A DNA stretch of 64,000 nucleotides from Carboxylicivirga mesophila (GTDB taxonomy: Bacteria > Bacteroidota > Bacteroidia > Bacteroidales > Marinilabiliaceae), in assembly GCF_018271975.1 (NCBI RefSeq), contig NZ_JAGUCN010000006.1, positions 124,001-188,000 on the forward strand, read 5' to 3'. This document shows, piece by piece, positions 17,672-28,119 of this stretch (its first letter is position 1; each line of letters begins with the position of its first letter). The notes below the pieces were generated by a model. The model saw only the letters and a program-made list of their open reading frames with translations. It was not told where the DNA came from and searched no databases. Made by a program: the position numbers and the translations under genes.

Positions 17672-18769
17672 ATGGCAAATAATATAGAAGCAATAGTTAA
17701 TCAATTTAAGATTGAAGGCAGTTTTGAAGAGGCTAAAATATTTGGTGACGGATTAATCAATACGACCTATAAGGTTAAGACGAAAGAAGCTGATCAGCCA
17801 AACTATCTGTTGCAGATAGTGAATCACCATATTTTTAAAAATGTACCTGAGTTAACCAAAAATATAAAGCGGGTAACCGATCATCTTCGTTCAAAACTAG
17901 AGCAAATTCCGGGTAGTGATTTAAAGCGACAGGTGCTAACACCTGTTGATACGTTCGATGGTGCTGGATTTGTGAAGGATGAAGAAGGTAATTACTGGCG
18001 TGTATTCTTATTCATTGAAAATGCCCGCTCTTACAATCAGCTTTCTAATGCCAATCAAGCATACGTAGGAGGTAAAGCATTTGGGCAATTTCAAAGTCGT
18101 TTAGCCGACTTGCCAGGTGATCCTCTTTATCCTGTTTTACCAGATTTCCATAATACAGAAATGCGCATCCTCAATTTTATTGAGCGTGTAAAGCAGGATC
18201 CGGTAGGACGATTAAAAGAAGTTCAGACTGAAGTGGACTTTTTAATGGAACGTTCAGAAGAGTATAAGAAAATTGTGCAAATGGGACGTGAAGGATTGTT
18301 GCCAGAAAGAATTGTGCACCAGGATACGAAGTTTAATAATGTTTTGCTCGATGAGAAGGACGATATTTTGTGTGTTATTGATTTGGATACAGTGATGCCA
18401 GGCTATGTGTGCTACGATATCGGTGATGCTATCAGAAACGGTGCTAATACCGGCTTGGAAGATGATCCTAATCTGGATAATGTGAGCATGAATATCGAAT
18501 TGTTTGAAGGGTTTATAAAAGGCTTTCTGGAAGAAACAAAAGCAGTTTTGACACCAGCTGAAATTGATACACTGGCTTTTGGTGCCAAACTATTGACTTA
18601 CGAGCAAGCTGTTCGCTTTTTAGATGATTATATTGATGGAGATAACTACTACAAAGTTAATTCGCCTGATCACAACCTAGTAAGAACAAGGGCTCAAATT
18701 AAACTTTTGCAAAGTATGGAAGAACAATTTGAGCAGATGGAAGCAATTGTGAAGAAGTATGCATCGTAA
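17672..18769 (+). CDS. APH-fold sugar kinase, NahK-like
   Basis: A 365-residue kinase of the aminoglycoside phosphotransferase fold. It has an N-terminal nucleotide-binding lobe (FGDGLINTTYKV, about residues 24-35), a catalytic loop HQDTKFNNVLLD with the catalytic Asp (about residue 216), and a metal-binding segment CVIDLDTVMPGYVCYDIGD. The IDLDTVMPG segment resembles N-acetylhexosamine 1-kinase (NahK), which phosphorylates GlcNAc/GalNAc at C1 for salvage. Bacteroidota homologues were sometimes mislabelled mucin-desulfating enzymes. Antibiotic resistance is unlikely. A GH20 hexosaminidase elsewhere in the window could supply such sugars, but the two genes are not linked. It ends at a terminator shared with guaB. 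Confidence 0.75.
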   Translation: MANNIEAIVNQFKIEGSFEEAKIFGDGLINTTYKVKTKEADQPNYLLQIVNHHIFKNVPELTKNIKRVTDHLRSKLEQIPGSDLKRQVLTPVDTFDGAGFVKDEEGNYWRVFLFIENARSYNQLSNANQAYVGGKAFGQFQSRLADLPGDPLYPVLPDFHNTEMRILNFIERVKQDPVGRLKEVQTEVDFLMERSEEYKKIVQMGREGLLPERIVHQDTKFNNVLLDEKDDILCVIDLDTVMPGYVCYDIGDAIRNGANTGLEDDPNLDNVSMNIELFEGFIKGFLEETKAVLTPAEIDTLAFGAKLLTYEQAVRFLDDYIDGDNYYKVNSPDHNLVRTRAQIKLLQSMEEQFEQMEAIVKKYAS

Positions 18770-18815
18770 ATAAATGACCTTACCTTAATTACAGGATAAG
18801 GTTTTGAAAATAAAA

Positions 18816-18840
18816 AAAAGGGGCTATAAGCCCCTTTTCT
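18816..18840. terminator. Bidirectional terminator between kinase and guaB
   Basis: AAAAGGGGCT (18816-18825) pairs perfectly with AGCCCCTTTT (18829-18838), 3-base loop, with A and T runs on both sides. Confidence 0.9.
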
Positions 18841-18859
18841 TATTGTATGTTTGTCTTAA

Positions 18860-20383
<1,524 letters not shown>

Positions 20384-20516
20384 TCACTAGCGTTAATTGT
20401 GAAATATTACAAAGTTAATTTCTGATAGTCAACAGTAATCTATTAATTGTCGGCTGCTTACAAGTTTAAATGCATATTTTTTCGGAGGACCTGATGCACC
20501 TCAAGAGTCATAATAT

Positions 20517-20524
20517 TACCTTTG
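20517..20524 (+). promoter_or_regulatory. -7 box very close to recQ start
   Basis: TACCTTTG (TAnnTTTG) ends 7 bases before the ATG at 20532. If used, transcription would begin at or next to the start codon and the mRNA would be leaderless. Confidence 0.4.
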
Positions 20525-20531
20525 CTTTTGC

Positions 20532-22442
20532 ATGAACATCTTTCATCATATACTTAAACAATATTGGGGCTATGATTCCTTCCGCCCCTTGCAAGAAGAC
20601 ATTATTAAGTCGGTAGCCGATGGGAAAGACACTATTGGTCTGATGCCAACGGGGGGTGGAAAATCGCTCACATTTCAGGTACCCGCTCTAGCTACTGAAG
20701 GTATCTGCATTGTTATTACACCGCTAATTGCTTTGATGAAAGATCAAGTGAGCAACCTCAAAAGCAAAGGTATTAAAGCAGCTGCCATTCACTCCGGACT
20801 ATCCAGAGATGAAATAAACACTTTATTGGATAATTGCATTTTTGGAGGTGTTAAGTTTCTGTATGTTTCTCCTGAACGATTAGGAACAGAGGTCTTCCAG
20901 GAGAAGATACAGCAAATGCCCGTTAATTTACTGGCAGTGGATGAGGCACACTGTATCTCGCAATGGGGGTATGATTTCAGGCCATCCTACTTGAAGATTG
21001 CCATCATAAGAGAATTACTTCCCGATACACCTGTGCTGGCATTAACTGCCACAGCCACGCCTGAGGTGGTTGATGACATACAGGAACGACTTTTGTTTAA
21101 GGAGAAGAACCTGTTTCAGAAAAGCTTTAAGCGCGACAACCTTGTATATGTCGTCAGGCAGGCAGAAGATAAAGAGCAGCAATTACTAAATATTATTAAC
21201 AAAGTACCGGGCAGTGCAGTTGTTTACGTTCGCAATCGCAAGAAAACGCAGGAATATGCAGAGCTACTGATTAAAAATGGCATTTCTGCCAGCTCGTTTC
21301 ATGCCGGCATGCCACAGGATGTAAAGGATCAAAGGCAAAAACGCTGGACTGATGGAGAGATAAGGGTGATTGTTTCTACCAATGCATTTGGAATGGGCAT
21401 TGACAAACCGGATGTAAGGCTGGTGGTGCACATGGATGCACCCGACTCACTGGAAGCTTATTTTCAGGAAGCCGGACGTGCCGGACGCGATGGAAAGAAA
21501 GCCTTCGCAGTGCTGTTGTGGTCCGACAACGATAAGGTACGATTGAAGCGATCAATATCCGTAAGCTTCCCTGAAAAGGACAAGATACTGGCTGTTTATG
21601 AAGCTCTGGGTAATTTTCTGCAGGTGGCTGTTGGTAGTGGGTTTGGTATGGTGTATGACTTTAACCTGACACTTTTCTGCAAAAACTATCGTATGAACTT
21701 GATGACGGTTTTTAACAGCCTGAAGTTATTGCAACGTGCTGGCTATATCGAGTTCACCGAAGAGTTGCAATTGTCTGCTAAAGTCCATTTCACCATACGG
21801 CGTGATGACTTGTATAAGTTTCAGGTGGCCAATGAAGATTTTGACAGCTTTATAAAGCTATTACTCCGTTCATATACCGGGTTATTTACTGAATATGTTC
21901 CCATTAACGAGGAATTGCTGGCCAAACGTATGGGTGTTGAGCGCAACACCATTTATCAATTTCTTGTTAAGCTCAGTCAGTTGCGCGTTATTAAATACAT
22001 CCCCCAGAAAAAAACTCCGCTCATTACCTATACCACTTCGCGGGAAGACAGCAAGTATATTGAACTGAGAAAGGAAGTATACAAAGACAGGAAAGCAAAG
22101 TATGAGCAGCGTATACAAAGTGTTATAGAATATGGTACTATCAATCATATCTGCAGAAGCAAACAGCTGCTCAGGTATTTTGGACAGCAAGGCGGCGAAA
22201 ACTGTGGCTTGTGTGACGTATGCCAGAGCATGAAGAAAACTGACCTGTCGGTTCAAACATTTGATACCTTGCAGGAGCAGATCATCAAAGAGCTTTCATC
22301 TCAACCTTTAGCTTTTGATCAATTACTAATTAAACTCAAAGCCAAACAGGAAGACTTTTCAAAAGTGCTGCGATGGATGGAAGAATATGAGGTTGTTAGT
22401 GAGAACGAAGCCGGCTTGTTGGAAATTATACGCATACCTTAA
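20532..22442 (+). CDS. recQ: RecQ-family ATP-dependent DNA helicase
   Basis: A 636-residue superfamily 2 helicase acting 3' to 5' in recombination and repair. Walker A is MPTGGGKSL (about residues 37-45) and motif II is DEAHCISQWGYDFRPSY, the RecQ-specific extended box. The second helicase domain has QEAGRAGRDGK. The RQC zinc site uses cysteines in HICRSKQ and CGLCDVC (about residues 535-570), followed by a winged-helix part. The C-terminus is short, without a clear HRDC domain. It is close to miaA (50 bases) on the same strand. Many Bacteroidota carry more than one RecQ, so this may be a paralogue. Confidence 0.92.
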   Translation: MNIFHHILKQYWGYDSFRPLQEDIIKSVADGKDTIGLMPTGGGKSLTFQVPALATEGICIVITPLIALMKDQVSNLKSKGIKAAAIHSGLSRDEINTLLDNCIFGGVKFLYVSPERLGTEVFQEKIQQMPVNLLAVDEAHCISQWGYDFRPSYLKIAIIRELLPDTPVLALTATATPEVVDDIQERLLFKEKNLFQKSFKRDNLVYVVRQAEDKEQQLLNIINKVPGSAVVYVRNRKKTQEYAELLIKNGISASSFHAGMPQDVKDQRQKRWTDGEIRVIVSTNAFGMGIDKPDVRLVVHMDAPDSLEAYFQEAGRAGRDGKKAFAVLLWSDNDKVRLKRSISVSFPEKDKILAVYEALGNFLQVAVGSGFGMVYDFNLTLFCKNYRMNLMTVFNSLKLLQRAGYIEFTEELQLSAKVHFTIRRDDLYKFQVANEDFDSFIKLLLRSYTGLFTEYVPINEELLAKRMGVERNTIYQFLVKLSQLRVIKYIPQKKTPLITYTTSREDSKYIELRKEVYKDRKAKYEQRIQSVIEYGTINHICRSKQLLRYFGQQGGENCGLCDVCQSMKKTDLSVQTFDTLQEQIIKELSSQPLAFDQLLIKLKAKQEDFSKVLRWMEEYEVVSENEAGLLEIIRIP

Positions 22443-22468
22443 GTCACCAGAAATCGAATTATTTGTCT

Positions 22469-22476
22469 TAGCTTTG
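22469..22476 (+). promoter_or_regulatory. Possible -7 box for miaA
   Basis: TAGCTTTG fits TAnnTTTG and lies 17 bases before the ATG at 22493, in the short gap after recQ. Confidence 0.35.
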
Positions 22477-22492
22477 AGCAAAATTACTTAAC

Positions 22493-23422
22493 ATGCTATA
22501 CTCTAATTCTCCATACAACCTCATCGTCGTGCTTGGGCCAACCGCCTCTGGCAAAACGACCTTTGCAGCTCATTTAGCTAAACATTTGGATGGAGAAATT
22601 ATAAGTGCCGACTCGCGCCAGTTATACCGCGGCATGGATCTGGGAACCGGCAAAGATATTGAGGATTACACTATTGATGGCTACACCATTCCACATCACC
22701 TTATTGACATTGTAGATGCAGGCTATAAGTACAATGTATTCGAATATCAGGCCGACTTTTTTAAAGCCTTTGAGCAGGTAAACGCCAATAAGCACTGGCC
22801 AATTATGTGTGGTGGTACTGGTATGTATATTGAATCTGTACTCAAGAAATACAAGCTGATTAATGTGCCAGTTAATCAGGAGTTACGAGATAGTCTGCAG
22901 GGTAAAAATTTACAGGAACTGAGCGGCATACTATCCACATACAAATCATTACATAACCAAACGGATACAGATACTGTTAAGCGAGCCATTCGCGCCATTG
23001 AAATAGAAGAGTACTATAAGGAGAATCCGGAGATAGAGGTTGAGTTACCGGATGTTAATCCGCTTATAATCGGCGTTAACATTGACCGCGAAGCAAGACG
23101 TGGGAAAATAACCTCACGCCTGAAGAAACGCCTCGAAGAAGGCATGATTGATGAAGTAAAGCAACTGCTGGACAGCGGTGTTGCGCCTGAAGACCTCATT
23201 TATTATGGCTTAGAATATAAGTACCTGACTATGCATGTAATGGGGCAGCTAAACTATAAGCAGATGTTTGATAAGCTGAATGTGGCCATTCATCAGTTTG
23301 CCAAACGCCAGATGACCTGGTTCAGAGGCATGGAACGAAAAGGCGCCAATATACACTGGATTGACGCCTTTGATTCGATGGATGATCGCATAGTTAAAGT
23401 AACTGACCTGCTTAAAGGTTAA
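22493..23422 (+). CDS. miaA: tRNA dimethylallyltransferase
   Basis: A 309-residue enzyme that transfers an isopentenyl group from DMAPP to A37 of tRNAs reading UNN codons. The P-loop VLGPTASGKTTFA (about residues 13-25), the ADSRQLYRGMDLGTGK region, the GGTGMYI motif and the C-terminal FAKRQMTWFRG are all present in family order. It follows recQ by 50 bases. Its last four bases overlap the end of the convergent beta-propeller gene, so there is no room for a terminator between them. Confidence 0.95.
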   Translation: MLYSNSPYNLIVVLGPTASGKTTFAAHLAKHLDGEIISADSRQLYRGMDLGTGKDIEDYTIDGYTIPHHLIDIVDAGYKYNVFEYQADFFKAFEQVNANKHWPIMCGGTGMYIESVLKKYKLINVPVNQELRDSLQGKNLQELSGILSTYKSLHNQTDTDTVKRAIRAIEIEEYYKENPEIEVELPDVNPLIIGVNIDREARRGKITSRLKKRLEEGMIDEVKQLLDSGVAPEDLIYYGLEYKYLTMHVMGQLNYKQMFDKLNVAIHQFAKRQMTWFRGMERKGANIHWIDAFDSMDDRIVKVTDLLKG

Positions 23423-24237
23423 TGGGCTTTGTAGGATACTACTTGATTAGCAAAAAAGGTCGGAACCAGTATTTCGTTGGTATGTGGATTAAAACCAATA
23501 TCGGCACACTGTACATTTTGCTCAGCAGTATTGAGCAGCTGAACCGGGTCTTTTCCTGGAATATAGTGATATAATTCACCTTTCCAGAAGGAATAGTAGT
23601 AGCCACCTTGCCCGTCGGCTTCAATACCATCAGCCTGACCGCCTGTCTCCAGAAATACTTCAGTCTTTTTGGTAGTAACATCAATCTTTACAATATTGCT
23701 ATTGGTGCCCAATAGTACATGTTTCTTTTCTGCATAAAGACCATTGATTCGACCCAAATCAGTATTTTTTAGCCAAACCGTAAGTTCATCTCCATCCAAT
23801 TTGTAGATAACAGATGTGCTGGAATCAGATATAAGAATATCACCGGTATGTGTAATGGCTACGTCATTTAAAAACTTGGCGTGAGGCTGATGTATTTTTC
23901 TGACTACCACTGCTTTTTTAATGTCAATAATTACCAAATAATCAATATCAGACACATAAAGCAGCCCTTCTTTTATGGCCATACCCTTAGGAGCATTTAA
24001 TTCATCTACCCACTTTAGTTCAATTATTTTTCCATCAGCCGATAGTTTGGAAATAAAGCCGTTTCCATCTTTTTCGGAAGGCTTTCCTGAAACATTAGAA
24101 ACGAAAATGCAGTTTTCCTTGTCATAATATTTTACTGACTCTGGTACTTCAAGGGCTACATTGGTTTCCCAAACCTTGGTAACTTGGCCAATTGCGAGAT
24201 TAGGAATGAGGATTAATGTGATTAAAAGTTTATTCAT
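23419..24237 (-). CDS. Exported SMP-30/gluconolactonase-like beta-propeller
   Basis: A 272-residue protein (ATG 24237; another ATG at 24243 is in frame) with a signal peptide ending NLAIGQ. Repeating blades such as PESVKYYDKENCIFVSN, PKGMAIKEGLLYVSD and LNDVAITHTGDILISDSS fit a six-bladed SMP-30/gluconolactonase/LRE fold. Several members hydrolyse sugar lactones using Ca2+ or Zn2+, but many exported homologues have no known substrate. The metal-binding Glu/Asn/Asp set appears partly present (E in VPESV, N in FLNDVA, D in ILISDSS). It is a lone gene, and its 3' end overlaps miaA. Confidence 0.7.
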   Translation of the reverse strand: MNKLLITLILIPNLAIGQVTKVWETNVALEVPESVKYYDKENCIFVSNVSGKPSEKDGNGFISKLSADGKIIELKWVDELNAPKGMAIKEGLLYVSDIDYLVIIDIKKAVVVRKIHQPHAKFLNDVAITHTGDILISDSSTSVIYKLDGDELTVWLKNTDLGRINGLYAEKKHVLLGTNSNIVKIDVTTKKTEVFLETGGQADGIEADGQGGYYYSFWKGELYHYIPGKDPVQLLNTAEQNVQCADIGFNPHTNEILVPTFFANQVVSYKAH

Positions 24238-24419
24238 AATCATTTTTTATTCGTTTATGTAATTTTTTAGACTGATGATAAATATAAATAACATTTTTCG
24301 AGGTATCAACGTACTGTGTATAGACGATTTACGAATGAGTGTGTTCAACAGCGTGCTGTAAAGGGTTTTTATCCCGATGGTAATACATTATTTTAGTACG
24401 CGATCTAAATACCCAAACA

Positions 24420-25826
24420 ATGGAAAGCATTGAAGACTATATCTTGAGAATTACGAAGTTGGCCAATAGAAATAAGGAGTTGAACGATCAATTGCAAGGA
24501 CTCGTTGGGCGGTATGAAATCATTCAGAAGCAAAATGAAAAGTACCTCAATTTACTTTCGGAATATTCCTATGAGGAGATTGAAGAGCGTTTGAAGATAC
24601 CTTCCAAAAAACGGGTAAAACGTTTCAGAATGGTTTCGGTGCTTCATGCCACCATTAAAGGTTTTGATCGGATAAATGGTAATGCCCATTCGCAAAAACT
24701 GATTGATGCACTGGATGAGCTATACCTGCAGTTTGATGATATTGCAAAAAAGTATGGGGTATTAAAGGTTAAAACCATAGGCGACACATTTTTATTTGCT
24801 GGTGGTGTACTTGAAGAAAACAGAACCAATCCCATTGACGTGGTCAATACAGCATTGGAAATGCAAGCCGCAGCTGACGCCTGCCTTATTAATGGTGACA
24901 CAGAGCCTTTCTGGAAAGTCAGCATTGGCATCCATACAGGGCCTGTGCTTGGTGAACCAACCGGCAAAAAGAGCTCACCCTATACTCTAACCGGCGAGAG
25001 TGTAAATATTGCATCCCGCATGGGCATGGCCTGTAAGGAAGGTGACATCAACATATCGGTAATGACCTATGAGCTTATCAAAGAATTCTTTAGCTTGACA
25101 GAAAATGGCAAAATGCCAGCCAAGTACAAAGGCTTTCTTGATATGTTTAAAGTCAAAGGTATACTACCTGACCTCTCGGAAGACAGCGAGGGGAGGGTGC
25201 CCAACCGCCGATTTAATACCAAATACAGTCTGATTCAGTTTATGGACATCCAGGAAGATTTATTAGACATCCTGGAGCAAAAACTACCTGAAAACCTATA
25301 TTACCATAACATTAAGCACACCATTGATGTAATAACCGAGGTGGAGCTGATTGGCTGGGCCGAAGGGCTTAATGAAGAAGAAATATTATTGCTAAAACTG
25401 GCAGCGCTTTTCCACGATAGCGGACATACGATAGGTTACCAGGAGCACGAAATGCATGGCGCTAAAATTGCGCGCGATATTTTGAGCAATTACCACTATC
25501 CCGAGGATCAGATAGAAACTGTTTGCCGATTGATATTATCTACTAAATTTCCACCGGAACCCAAAGATATACTAGAACAGGTTATTTGTGATTCGGACCT
25601 TGACTATCTTGGAAGAAGTGATTTTATTCCTGTATCGAATACACTTTTTCAGGAGCTGAAAGAACGTAATATGATTGGCACCATTGATGAGTGGAATCAG
25701 ATGCAGCTTAATTTTATCAGAAAGCATCAATACCATACCGAAACGGCGCGTAACTTGCGAGAGGTGAATAAACAAAGTCAGATTGAGCGCTTAGAGAGCC
25801 TTCTGCAGCTAAGCGAGAAAGCATAA
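24420..25826 (+). CDS. Degenerate class III cyclase domain fused to an HD phosphohydrolase domain
   Basis: A 468-residue cytoplasmic protein: N-terminal coiled coil (about residues 10-60), class III nucleotide cyclase domain (about 68-250), HD domain (about 285-440). In the cyclase part the second metal Asp (D122 in KTIGDTF), purine-contact K118, and transition-state N196 and R200 (SVNIASR) are kept. However, the first metal Asp of the usual FADI motif is T78 (HATIKGF), so catalysis is doubtful. The HD part has YHNIKHT, LAALFHDSGH and DSDLDYLG, a complete metal set of the cyclic-nucleotide phosphodiesterase type. It may bind a nucleotide in the dead cyclase domain and hydrolyse one in the HD domain. 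No DNA-binding or membrane part is present. Confidence 0.75.
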   Translation: MESIEDYILRITKLANRNKELNDQLQGLVGRYEIIQKQNEKYLNLLSEYSYEEIEERLKIPSKKRVKRFRMVSVLHATIKGFDRINGNAHSQKLIDALDELYLQFDDIAKKYGVLKVKTIGDTFLFAGGVLEENRTNPIDVVNTALEMQAAADACLINGDTEPFWKVSIGIHTGPVLGEPTGKKSSPYTLTGESVNIASRMGMACKEGDINISVMTYELIKEFFSLTENGKMPAKYKGFLDMFKVKGILPDLSEDSEGRVPNRRFNTKYSLIQFMDIQEDLLDILEQKLPENLYYHNIKHTIDVITEVELIGWAEGLNEEEILLLKLAALFHDSGHTIGYQEHEMHGAKIARDILSNYHYPEDQIETVCRLILSTKFPPEPKDILEQVICDSDLDYLGRSDFIPVSNTLFQELKERNMIGTIDEWNQMQLNFIRKHQYHTETARNLREVNKQSQIERLESLLQLSEKA

Positions 25827-25831
25827 AAACA

Positions 25832-25866
25832 AAGGGCTGAGATCAACTCTCAGCCCTTATTTTTTA
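25832..25866. terminator. Bidirectional terminator between cyclase-HD and M3 peptidase
   Basis: AAGGGCTGAGA (25832-25842) pairs with TCTCAGCCCTT (25848-25858) and is followed by a T-run on the plus strand. Confidence 0.85.
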
Positions 25867-27900
25867 CTTCTTTAATCCACAGCGTTTTAATAATGGATCA
25901 ATGGATGGTTCGTGGCCTCTGAAATTCTTGTAGAGCAACATCGGATGAGCTGTGCCTCCTTTTTCAAGTATTTCCTTACGAAAAGCCTGTGCCGTGTCTT
26001 TATCAAAAATGCCATTTTCTTTAAATGCTTCAAAAGCATCGGCATCCAACACCTCGGCCCACTTATAGCCATAATAGCCGGCAGCATAACCGCCATCAAA
26101 GATGTGCGCAAAGCCGGTTGAAAAAGCCGTCTCCTCAACAGCCGGAAACAGCTCAGTTGCAGCCATCGCTTCCTTTTCAAATTCAATCACATCACCTTCA
26201 AAAGGCCCCTCCAGTGAATGCCAGGCCATATCATTCATACCAAAACTCAATTGACGCACTGTTGCATAACCACTCTGATAGTTCTCACTATCGATAATTT
26301 TTTGAATTAGTTCGTCCGGGATAACTTCGCCTGTTTGGTAATGTACGCCTACATCTTTCAGCCATTCTTTTTGCGTCGCCCAGTTTTCCATAATCTGTGA
26401 AGGCAACTCCACGAAATCGCGGTAAACATTTGTACCAGCCAGACTCTCGTATGTGACTTTACTAAACATCCCATGCAAGGCGTGTCCAAATTCATGCAGA
26501 AACGTTTGTACCTCATTAAAAGTTAACAAGGAAGGTTTTTTATCTGTTGGTCGAGTGAAATTGCATACAATGGAGATATGCGGACGCACATCGCCTGAAC
26601 CATCGTGATGCTGATCCCTGAAGCTGGTCATCCAGGCGCCTCCCTGCTTGGTTGTTCTTGGAAAATAATCGACATAGAAAATACTTAAAAAAGTACCGTC
26701 AGTATCAAATACTTCGTAGGTTTTTACTTCATTGTGATACACTGAAATAGCCTTACTTTCCTTGAATGTTATACCATACAACCTGGTTGCTAATTCCAGA
26801 ACGCCTTGCTCTACTTTTTCCAACTGGAAGAAAGGTCTTGTTGCTTCATCATCCAAACCATACTTTTCGGCCTTCAACTTCTCACTGTAGAAAGCATAAT
26901 CCCATCGTTGAAGCGTTCCTTCGAAACCATTCTGGAGCGCATAATTCTCAACATCCTTTACATCTTGTTTGGCAACATCCAAAGAGGCATCAAGCAATTC
27001 TTTTAGGAAGCTATTAACTTTATCAGGATGCAATGCCATATGCTCCTCCAAAACGAAATGTGCGTGACTCTTATAACCGAGCAGTTGAGCTTTTTCTACC
27101 CTCAGGTTGACTATTTGTCTGATTAAATCTTTATTGTCATGCTGATTTTCATTATTGCCTCGTTTGGAATACGCCATGTACATCTGCTTGCGCAAATCCC
27201 TGTTTTCAGCATATTTCATAAACGGCATGTAGCTGGGAAACTGTAAGGTAAAAATCCAACCGTCTTTACCTTGTGCTTTAGCAAGAGCTGAAGCGGCTTC
27301 CATGACACCATCCGGCAAGCCAGATAACTCATCAGCATTGGTAATATGTAACTGAAAAGCATTCGTTTCTGCCAGCAGGTTTTCGCCAAACTGCAAGGTT
27401 AATTTGGACAGTTGTGTAGTGATTTCTCGATAGCGTTCGCGAGCGGTCCCCTCGAGTAAAGCCCCTTTTCTAACAAATCCCTTGTAAGTTTCATCCAACA
27501 ACTGATTTTGTTCATGGCTCAGCTCATCTCTGTTTTGGCTATCATGCACCTGCTTCACTTTTCTGAATAAGCTGGCATTTAGCCATATATCATTGGAATA
27601 CTCGGTTAATAATGGAGAAACTTCCCTGGCAATACCCTGAATACGTTCATTTGTCTCGGCATGATTGAGATTAAAGAAGATATGACTGACAATGCCCAAC
27701 TGGCTACCCGATTTCTCGAGTGACACAATGGTATTGTAAAAATCAGGGATAGCCGTGTCGTTAACAATCCGGTCAATTTCCTTTTTTGCTTCTTCAATTA
27801 GTGCTTTGAAAGAAGGCAGGTAACTATCTTCACTAATTTGCTCAAAGGGAGGTGTTTGATGAAGTGTGTCAAATCGGTGTTGTAAAATATTTTGTGCCAT
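25864..27900 (-). CDS. M3 family oligopeptidase (Dcp/OpdA type)
   Basis: A 678-residue zinc oligopeptidase of the thimet family, cytoplasmic (no signal peptide). The active site FLHEFGHALHGMFS supplies HExxH, and the third ligand Glu lies about 25 residues on, in DFVELPSQIMENW. C-terminal substrate-binding tyrosines are in GGYAAGYYGYKWAEVLDADAF. It trims short peptides as peptidyl-dipeptidase Dcp or oligopeptidase A, and the two cannot be separated confidently from motifs alone. Length fits both. It ends at the shared bidirectional terminator. Confidence 0.9.
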   Translation of the reverse strand: MAQNILQHRFDTLHQTPPFEQISEDSYLPSFKALIEEAKKEIDRIVNDTAIPDFYNTIVSLEKSGSQLGIVSHIFFNLNHAETNERIQGIAREVSPLLTEYSNDIWLNASLFRKVKQVHDSQNRDELSHEQNQLLDETYKGFVRKGALLEGTARERYREITTQLSKLTLQFGENLLAETNAFQLHITNADELSGLPDGVMEAASALAKAQGKDGWIFTLQFPSYMPFMKYAENRDLRKQMYMAYSKRGNNENQHDNKDLIRQIVNLRVEKAQLLGYKSHAHFVLEEHMALHPDKVNSFLKELLDASLDVAKQDVKDVENYALQNGFEGTLQRWDYAFYSEKLKAEKYGLDDEATRPFFQLEKVEQGVLELATRLYGITFKESKAISVYHNEVKTYEVFDTDGTFLSIFYVDYFPRTTKQGGAWMTSFRDQHHDGSGDVRPHISIVCNFTRPTDKKPSLLTFNEVQTFLHEFGHALHGMFSKVTYESLAGTNVYRDFVELPSQIMENWATQKEWLKDVGVHYQTGEVIPDELIQKIIDSENYQSGYATVRQLSFGMNDMAWHSLEGPFEGDVIEFEKEAMAATELFPAVEETAFSTGFAHIFDGGYAAGYYGYKWAEVLDADAFEAFKENGIFDKDTAQAFRKEILEKGGTAHPMLLYKNFRGHEPSIDPLLKRCGLKK

Positions 27901-28119
27901 TATGTCTTTTTAGTTTTTTTAATTATCAATCAATAGGCTGCCTAAGGTCATTTCTTTAACACAGCCAGTCAGCAAAAGTAAACATCAATTGCATTAAATT
28001 TCATTAAGTAACAACAAACCTTTTTGAATAACGTTCGTTAAAAATCCTTAACAGGCAGATGTTAGTCTATCATCAACATCAAAGGCTTTATAAAATAAAT
28101 TCATTTACAATTAATTAAG

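Noticed and set aside
17672-18769. Aminoglycoside resistance gene
   Set aside because: It has the APH fold but its IDLDTVMPG segment and overall pattern fit sugar kinases of the NahK type; no other resistance context.
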